Shown: positions 58,160 to 64,000 of the stretch, piece by piece
How positions within the stretch are numbered: position 1 is the first letter of the stretch
Layout of the letters: the number at the start of each line of letters is the position of its first letter
NCBI GenBank assembly: GCA_946894095.1
Contig: OX335660.1
Location: 4,779,001-4,843,000, forward strand
Direction: 5' to 3'
Length of the DNA stretch: 64,000 nucleotides
Source: Incurvaria masculella
Taxonomy: Eukaryota > Arthropoda > Insecta > Lepidoptera > Incurvariidae
The notes under the pieces: generated by a model
Told to the model about the DNA's origin: nothing
Seen by the model: the letters and a program-made list of their open reading frames with translations, nothing else
The model's database searches: none
Translations under genes and position numbers: made by a program

Positions 58160-60829
58160 ATGCCCCTAACTGCTTCGGAAAAGATGAAGAGATATAGAGA
58201 GCGCCTAAAACTAAACAACCCAGAAAAATTAAAACAGCAGCAACAGAAGAACCTAGAAAAATTACAGTTATCTAGAAAAAAAATAAGCGAACTCTCCGGT
58301 CAAGAAAAAGAGAAACAGAGAAAGATTTGGCGACAGTTAAAGAGTAAACAAAGATCAATAAAAAAAATTACGGAGACCAAAAATGAAGAAGTACTTTCCA
58401 ATGCTTCTAATACTAATAAACTAAAAACAAAGATTCCACCAGTTGAAGACCTGTCACGTAAATTAAAAAACCTGAAACGCATGCTTTTTCGAGCTAAAAG
58501 GCACATCAAAAATCAAGATAAAACTATTTACGCACTGCAAAAAAGAAATTATCGTCTACAAAAGGATCTCAATAGAGCATACAAAACATCTGAAAAGGTG
58601 AATAAGGAGAAACGAGATGTCAACCAAACCAGAAAAACATACTTAATAAGGAAGAAGAAAATTGTAGTGCCATCTAAATTCAGTCTAGAAATCAGAAAAT
58701 TCTTCCTTAGGGAAGACGTTAGCCGCAGCACCGCAGGAAGAAAGGAAACTAAAACCAAATATAAAATCAAACGGCAAATTCATTACTTACTAGATAGTCT
58801 CGAAAACTTGCACACGATATACAAAATAGAAGGGGGGAAGGCGTCGTTCGCCACGTTTTGCCGCCATAGACCTTTTTATGTGTTGCCGCCTAGTGTGAAT
58901 AAAAGAGAAACATGCTTATGTGTAAAGCATGAGAATTTAAACTTGAAGTTAGAAGCTCTCCGGAACAGGAATATTGCAAAATTCAAAAACATTAAAGAAT
59001 ACCTAGAAAGTGTATCATGCAATCCCAAATCACACAAATGTATGAGCAGTCTATGTCAAATTTGCAGGGATATAAATATAACCTATGACACAACCAAAGA
59101 TGAAGAAGAGGTGACATGGAAGCAGTGGGAAAGAGTAGATCATTCATATAAAGGTGAAAATAAGAAAAAAAATATGAAAACCACGAAAACAGCTTCTTTG
59201 AAGTTATTCACGAATGCCGTGAAGTCCGAAACGATCCTGTTCAAAAAACACGTATTTAACATGACGCATCAATACACGCAATACAAATAATTATCTACAA
59301 ACTTGTCGGAAACGGAAATCGCAATTCATTGGGATTTTTCTGAAAATTATTTATGTAAGTACAATCTGCACATTTTGGCGCTTCGCAAACCCAAATATCG
59401 CTCCATACTGGTATAGTTCATCTACCCGATAAAAGTAATCAGACGTTCTGCACCATTTCTTCAAACAATGCTCATAATCCTGGCGCCATATGGGCGCATT
59501 TACTTCCAGTAATACAGTATATTAAAGAGTGCTACCCTTCCATAACAGGACTCCATGTGTTCTCAGACGGCCCGAGTACACAATACAAACAAAAACATAA
59601 CTTTTATCTCATAAACAGATTTCAAGTCGAACTGGGCCTTAAATACATCACCTGGTCCTTTTTTGAGAGCGGGCATGGAAAAGGTATACCAGACGGAATC
59701 GGAGGGGTGGTAAAAAGAGCACTGGATCGCCATGTTTCGTACGGACATGATATTCAGTCTGCAGAATATGCCTTTGAAGTGTTAAAAAATAAAATTGAAG
59801 CTGTAAAGTTCTTTCTTGTCCAAGAAGAGCGCATCGAAAAAGTAAATAAAAAAATGCCAAAAAATCTAAAAGCGATAGCAGGAACCCAAAAAATTCATCA
59901 AGTGATCTCACATTCTCCGGGGGGTATTAGATACCGTGACCTTAGTTGTTTCTGTGAAGTGAATTGCGAATGTTTCAATCCCAAAACATGCAAATTTGGA
60001 TACAATATGAAACAGAATAAAATCCTGAATCCTAAGACTAATCTGGCTACCGTAAAGAAAAACGAAAACGTAAACTCACGAACAACTGAACAGACTTCAG
60101 ACTTATTACATGAAATACTATTTGAAGATGATGGATTGATTGTCCCTATGAAGAACATTACTAACACCATGAATACTAATCTTACGTCTACAGAAGATAT
60201 GAGCTTTACTCCCATGCATGACCAAGCTACGGCACGAACAACTGAACAGACTTCAGACTTTTTAAATGAAATACTATTTGAAGATGATGGATTGATTGTC
60301 CCTTTGAAGAACATTACTAACACCATGAATAACACCATGAATACTAATCCTACGTCTAAAGAAGATATGAGCTTTACTCCCCTGCATGACCAAGCTACGG
60401 TTTTCGATACTATGTTCAATGATACTGGTATTATCTCAGATTTACCTGCAACTAACAACTATGACGATTTGACATCACAAATATCTAAATTTATGACTAC
60501 CGACGACGATAAACTCCCATGCTTGGAAACTGTCAACTCTACACCTCATTCTTTTATGGCTGCTGAAGATAGTAAAATAATAGATCTCACTACAAACTTG
60601 AGAGAAAAACGTAAAAGGATTTATAATAAACTTAACAGTACTGAAGCTAAAATTAATGTAAAATTAGGGCGACGTACATTTAAATGTGCTTTGTGCAAAG
60701 AAGAGTTTCAGATGTGAATTTAAAAATATGGCTATGTGTATTTCATGCAAAAATTGGCATTGCAGTCATTGCAGTGAGGGACAAGACTCATCCATAGACT
60801 TTATTTGTAACTTATGTTTCGGTGCATAA
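58160..60829 (+). pseudogene. Transposase B (same family as A and C), with C-terminal PHD/RING-like finger
   Basis: Starts 'MPLTASEKMKRYRERLK'. Residues about 20-160 are Lys/Arg-rich and coiled-coil-like. Then come 'KFFLREDVSRSTAGRKE', 'ATFCRHRPFYVLPP', 'CLCVKHENL', Cys pairs ('CNPKSHKC', 'CQIC'), and the core 'IHWDFSENY' (Asp at 59333), 'HVFSDGPSTQY' (59566) and 'GHGKGIPDGIGG' (59692). 'GIRYRDLSCFC' follows, then a Thr/Asp-rich tail with a duplicated segment, then 'FKCALC', 'CISCKNWHCSHC' and 'FICNLC', a zinc-finger-like C-terminus. A stop at 59288-59290, a roughly 10-base deletion near 59360 and a frameshift near 60706 disable it. AATAAATAAA lies near 60856. Confidence 0.85.
60077..60400 (+). 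repeat. Duplicated 156-bp segment inside the transposase B tail
   Basis: 60077-60232 and 60233-60400 encode near-identical peptides, each with 'RTTEQTSD', 'EILFEDDGLIVP' and 'DMSFTP'. The second has a 12-bp insertion that repeats Asn-Asn-Thr-Met. The frame is preserved. Confidence 0.9.
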
Positions 60830-60859
60830 ATGTGCAGCATGTTTTAAAAATAGAAATAA

Positions 60860-61610
60860 ATAAAGATGATGCATAACATGACTTTTATTTAAATTTTTAA
60901 ACATTAAATAGTTTGCAGTAAGTTAATAAAGTTCTATGTAAACCTAATTTTACACTATTCCCGTGTGAATTATTTTGTATGTGTGATACTGTCTCATTAT
61001 TTTTTGTAATATTTTAATTCATAACATAAAATCTATCAAATATTTAAACTATTTATTAACTAGAATATGAGTAGACTAGGACACAGAACCATAAAAAAAA
61101 CCTCCGACAACTATACAGGAGACCTAACCAATAATAACAAAAAAATACACGAAAGTTTTGACCCATGAGTATCACACTGGACACAAATTTTAATAAAAGG
61201 TCCAATAACTCTTCATGACATCACTAAAATATAGTCTTATTCAACAATGTTCCCTATAACTCATGCAGTAGAGTATTTTTTAACATTTATTATAGGATTT
61301 TTTTTAACAAAAATCAATTTCTATTTAAGTATCACACAGGACAAAAATTTAATACCCTTATTGCTATTTTATTAATTTTTTTGCGAAAATAATGTTAATA
61401 CCTCAGAACAAAATTAAACACAAGAAAATATATAAACTACAAAGCAGTTTTGTAAAAAAAAATTACTCGAAAACTCTTATTTTACATTTTCATCGATTTA
61501 GCACAGCCAGTTGAGAAATGCCCTGTTGCCTATTACTAATCTAATGTCTAACTTATTATGAATATAATAGGTAATTTATCTTATTAGTTGATCGCAGCGT
61601 TGCAGCCGGA
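60860..61610. other. Downstream flank of transposase B, no gene
   Basis: Strongly AT-rich. The word AGTATCACAC occurs twice (about 61168 and 61325). Element end not defined. Confidence 0.4.
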
Positions 61611-61630
61611 TCGCGAGTACCTACACCTAC

Positions 61631-61733
61631 AGACGGACGGACGGACGGACGGACGGACGGTCGGACGGACGGACAGCGGAGGCTTAGTAAAAGCGTTCCG
61701 TTTTCACCCTTTGGGTCCAGAACCCTAAAAAAT
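61631..61733 (+). repeat. Interspersed repeat copy R3, right-end fragment
   Basis: GACGGACGG microsatellite, CAGCGGAGGCTTAGTAA, GTTCCGTTTTCACCCTTTGG and GAACCCTAAAAA, matching the right end of R1. Confidence 0.8.
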
Positions 61734-61751
61734 TAAGCGAGCGCGTACTAG

Positions 61752-62455
61752 TTACCTAATCAAAATCAAATCAAAATCATTTATTGCCGTATCACTTAAA
61801 ATTGTACAAATTTGTGAACAAACGGTACTTTACAAAGTATAGTGATTACCTAAATTTAGGTGTGGCAAAAGAGTTTCGCATTTTCTGCGAGTACTCAGGT
61901 GTGTAGAAATAAAATACATCATACATCATACATCAAGTACATATTACATAACAATAAAAAAAACATTATTACCTAACCTTTATTATCGTTGTTAAACTCT
62001 GTTACGTTGTAGTAAGCTTTAGTTTGTAGCCAGGATTTCAGCTGTCTTTTGAAGATAACAGGGCTTTGGCACCGTTTTAAACATTGAGGAAGTTTATTAA
62101 ATATTGTAGTCGCTGAATGTGTTGTGCTTTTTAATACCAGTGTTGTTCTTACGGGAGCCTTGTACAGGTTGCCAGCTTCACATTGACTCGTATTATATCT
62201 TGTGATATCAGCGGCTGCAGAAAAATATTGTGGATGCTCTTTGACAAAACTACATAATTCTAAAATATATATAGATGCTAATGTTAGAATTTTTTTATCC
62301 TTAAATATTGTCCTGCAGCTATCTTGGTACCACATACCATACATTGTTCGAATACACCTCTTTTGTAGAACAAATATTTTGTTTGCATCTACAGAGTTTC
62401 CCCAGAATATCACTCCGTAATTAAGATGGGAATAAATAAAACCGTAATATGACAT
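61752..62455 (-). mobile_element. Non-LTR retrotransposon 3' fragment with GATTT-type tail
   Basis: On the minus strand the frame 62455-61973 encodes 'IYSHLNYGVIFWGNSVDANK', 'IFVLQKRCIRTMYG' and 'FNKLPQCLKRCQSPVIFKRQ', the C-terminal region after the reverse transcriptase of Jockey/CR1-like elements. A 3' untranslated region and a GATTTTGATTTGATTTT tail at 61761-61779 follow. The fragment is 5' truncated, a normal outcome of non-LTR insertion. It is not the same family as the full-length element at 52.9-57.7 kb. Confidence 0.8.
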
Positions 62456-62609
62456 CTATTAGAAAATCATATAAGTCTTAAATTTGCATTAAGTATGTGC
62501 GGAACAAATGGACGAATAACTCAAAATCACGCTAACCGATTTCGTTGCTTCTTTTTTTATTGGAAAGGATGTACAAATTACTTAGTGTACCACTAATTTA
62601 AATAAAAAA

Positions 62610-63045
62610 TAAACAAAAATTTTACCAAAAAAAAAACAGACTTCAAAGGAAAAGTATTCCAGAACAAATTAATATGCACTAAAAAGTCAAAAAATAATTG
62701 CAATTATTGTAGTTACAATTATTGTTATTTTTGGAGTCGGTGTCAGCCAAGATAGCCACTGTTCCTCGTGGTGCGGTGCGTGTCCGGCGCGTTCGCTTGA
62801 CAGCTCCCCTCCCGCCGCTGCCCCACTGTCGCCTCGGCAAGTCGCGCGTGCGACACAAGCACATCTCACATATAACTATGTATGTAATTACGAGCCTGCC
62901 TTGGCTGACACTGACTTCAAAAATAACAATAATTTTCACTACAATAATTGAAATATTTTTTTTTTACTTTTTAGTGCATATTAATTTGTTTTGAAATACT
63001 TTTTCTTTCGTTTTTTTTTGTTATTTTTTTTTTAAAAGACTTTTA
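62610..63045. mobile_element. Foldback/MITE-like element with inverted arms of over 100 bases
   Basis: The left arm (about 62620-62755) and right arm (about 62893-63040) match inverted, sharing for example ACAAATTAATATGCACTAAA and TTATTGTTATTTTTG. A GC-rich centre (62755-62860) separates them. No coding content. It lies just before the tandem exon array. Confidence 0.75.
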
Positions 63046-63115
63046 AAACATAGAAATACGTAATTATTTTCATTCCCCTTTAAATATTAAAAAAATCATG
63101 TATTTTTCATTTCAG

Positions 63116-64000
63116 AAAATATCACGCCTGGTTCATCATGGGAACCGACTTCAGGTCAAAACTTGGTCTCCGAAACTAAACCAAGAAAACGTCCTCTGCA
63201 TGTCGCAGCAGCTACTCAAGGTACACACTTCGAAGGACTTAATAAAAACTTTGATGGACCAAATTATGTTTCAATAATAATTCTTTTCGTCCAGTAAATA
63301 ACAGAACAATGTGCATTTTATTTTATTTCAGAAAATATTACACCTGGTCCATTATCGGAACCGACTTCAGGTCAAACCTTGGTCTCCGGAACTGAACCAA
63401 GAAAACGACCTCTGCATGTCGCAGCAGCTACTCAAGGTACACACTTTGAAGGACTTAATAAAAACTTTGATGGACCGAATTATGTTTGATTAATAATTCT
63501 TTTCGTTCAGTAAATAACAGAATAATGTGCATTTTATTTTATTTCAGAAAATATCACACCTGGTCCATTATCGGAACCGACTTCAGTTCAAACCTTGGTC
63601 TCCGAAACTAAACCAAGAAAACATCCTCTGCATGTCGCAGCAGCTACTCAAGGTACACACTTTGAAGGACTTAATAAAAACTTTGATGGACCAAATTATG
63701 TTTCAATAATAATTCTTTTCGTCCAGTAAATAACAGAATAATGTGCATTTTATTTTATTTCAGAAAATATTACACCTGGTCCATTATCGGAACCGACTTC
63801 AGGTCAAACCTTGGTCTCCGAAACTAAACCAAGAAAACGTCCTCTGCATGTCGCAGCAGCTACTCAAGGTACACACTTTGAAGGACTTAATAAAAACTTT
63901 GATGGACCGAATTATGTTTGATTAATAACTCTTTTCGTTCAGTAAATGACAGAATAATGTGCATTTTATTTTATTTCAGAAAATATCACACCTGGTCCAT
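63116..64000 (+). CDS. Tandem array of 216-bp units, each with a 105-nt exon (5th copy cut by window end)
   Basis: Exons at 63116-63220, 63332-63436, 63548-63652, 63764-63868 and from 63980. Each follows TTTCAG and is followed by GTACAC; copies 2-5 share the pyrimidine-rich TTTTATTTTATTTCAG. With one base carried over, each exon reads ENITPGPLSEPTSG, then QTLVSETKPRKRPL, then HVAAATQG, with few substitutions. Every exon is phase 1 to phase 1, so any number can be joined in frame. Each adds 35 residues with a basic KPRKR cluster. The 111-nt introns carry in-frame stops. The first copy has a different upstream intron. No family is recognised. It may be an expanded host gene or a coding minisatellite. 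Confidence 0.6.

Noticed and set aside
59898..60458. 186-residue hydrophobic frame on the minus strand
   Set aside because: Antisense shadow of the transposase B tail. Its apparent repeats mirror the duplicated acidic segment.
63311..63925. Three identical-length 60-residue open frames spaced 216 bases apart
   Set aside because: They start inside the pyrimidine tract of the predicted intron and use a different frame from the conserved exon frame. They repeat only because the DNA unit repeats.
63116..64000. CRISPR-like array
   Set aside because: Whole 216-bp units are repeated without unique spacers, and the context is eukaryotic.

Overview
The window is eukaryotic and most likely from an insect, probably a lepidopteran. 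It is AT-rich, has GT-AG introns, carries TTAA-target and TA-target transposons, and holds three copies of an interspersed repeat ('GGGTTCCGT...ACGGAACCC' with ACGGACGG microsatellites) of a type I associate with moth and butterfly genomes. Almost everything recognisable is mobile-element DNA, much of it nested. I see no complete, recognisable host gene. Two possible host pieces are a terminal exon near 2.4 kb and a tandem array of exon-like units at the right edge.

Layout. 0-2.2 kb: minus-strand non-LTR retrotransposon with an N-terminal zinc finger, dead. 2.4-8.3 kb: possible host exon, a 471-bp TTAA MITE, a Myb/SANT-like relic and largely empty DNA. 8.4-10.6 kb: decayed transposase A. 12.2-14.3 kb: piggyBac relic. 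14.3-21.4 kb: one plus-strand transposon-type gene ('gene X') broken into three pieces by a TTA-flanked MITE, an interspersed repeat holding a deleted mariner, and a minus-strand non-LTR element that itself holds a second TTAA MITE. 21.7-23 kb: BEL/Pao gag and Tigger/pogo fragments. 22.77-38.88 kb: two nearly identical tandem copies of an 8.05-kb block. Each holds two piggyBac relics, an EnSpm/CACTA-like fragment and a plus-strand gene of an unnamed arthropod transposon family.

38.7-43.95 kb: an EnSpm/CACTA-like gene on the minus strand, split by an almost intact element with about 495-bp inverted repeats and a 4-bp AATG target duplication (transposase C). 44.9-47.2 kb: decayed copia element whose LTR holds a third TTAA MITE; a fourth lies at 48 kb. 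49.3-52.0 kb: complete PIF/Harbinger element with TAA target duplication. Its transposase and MADF protein genes lie on opposite strands with exons that alternate, each gene's second exon lying inside the other's intron. 52.9-57.7 kb: non-LTR retrotransposon with both ORFs open, inserted in the interspersed repeat. 58.2-60.8 kb: transposase B, related to A and C. 61.8-63.0 kb: non-LTR fragment and a foldback element. 63.1-64.0 kb: 216-bp tandem units, each a 105-nt phase-1/phase-1 exon with splice sites.

The strongest candidates for something undescribed are the interleaved Harbinger gene pair, the tandem exon array, and the A/B/C transposase family, in which a D-about-82-D-about-42-D triad is conserved between very diverged copies.
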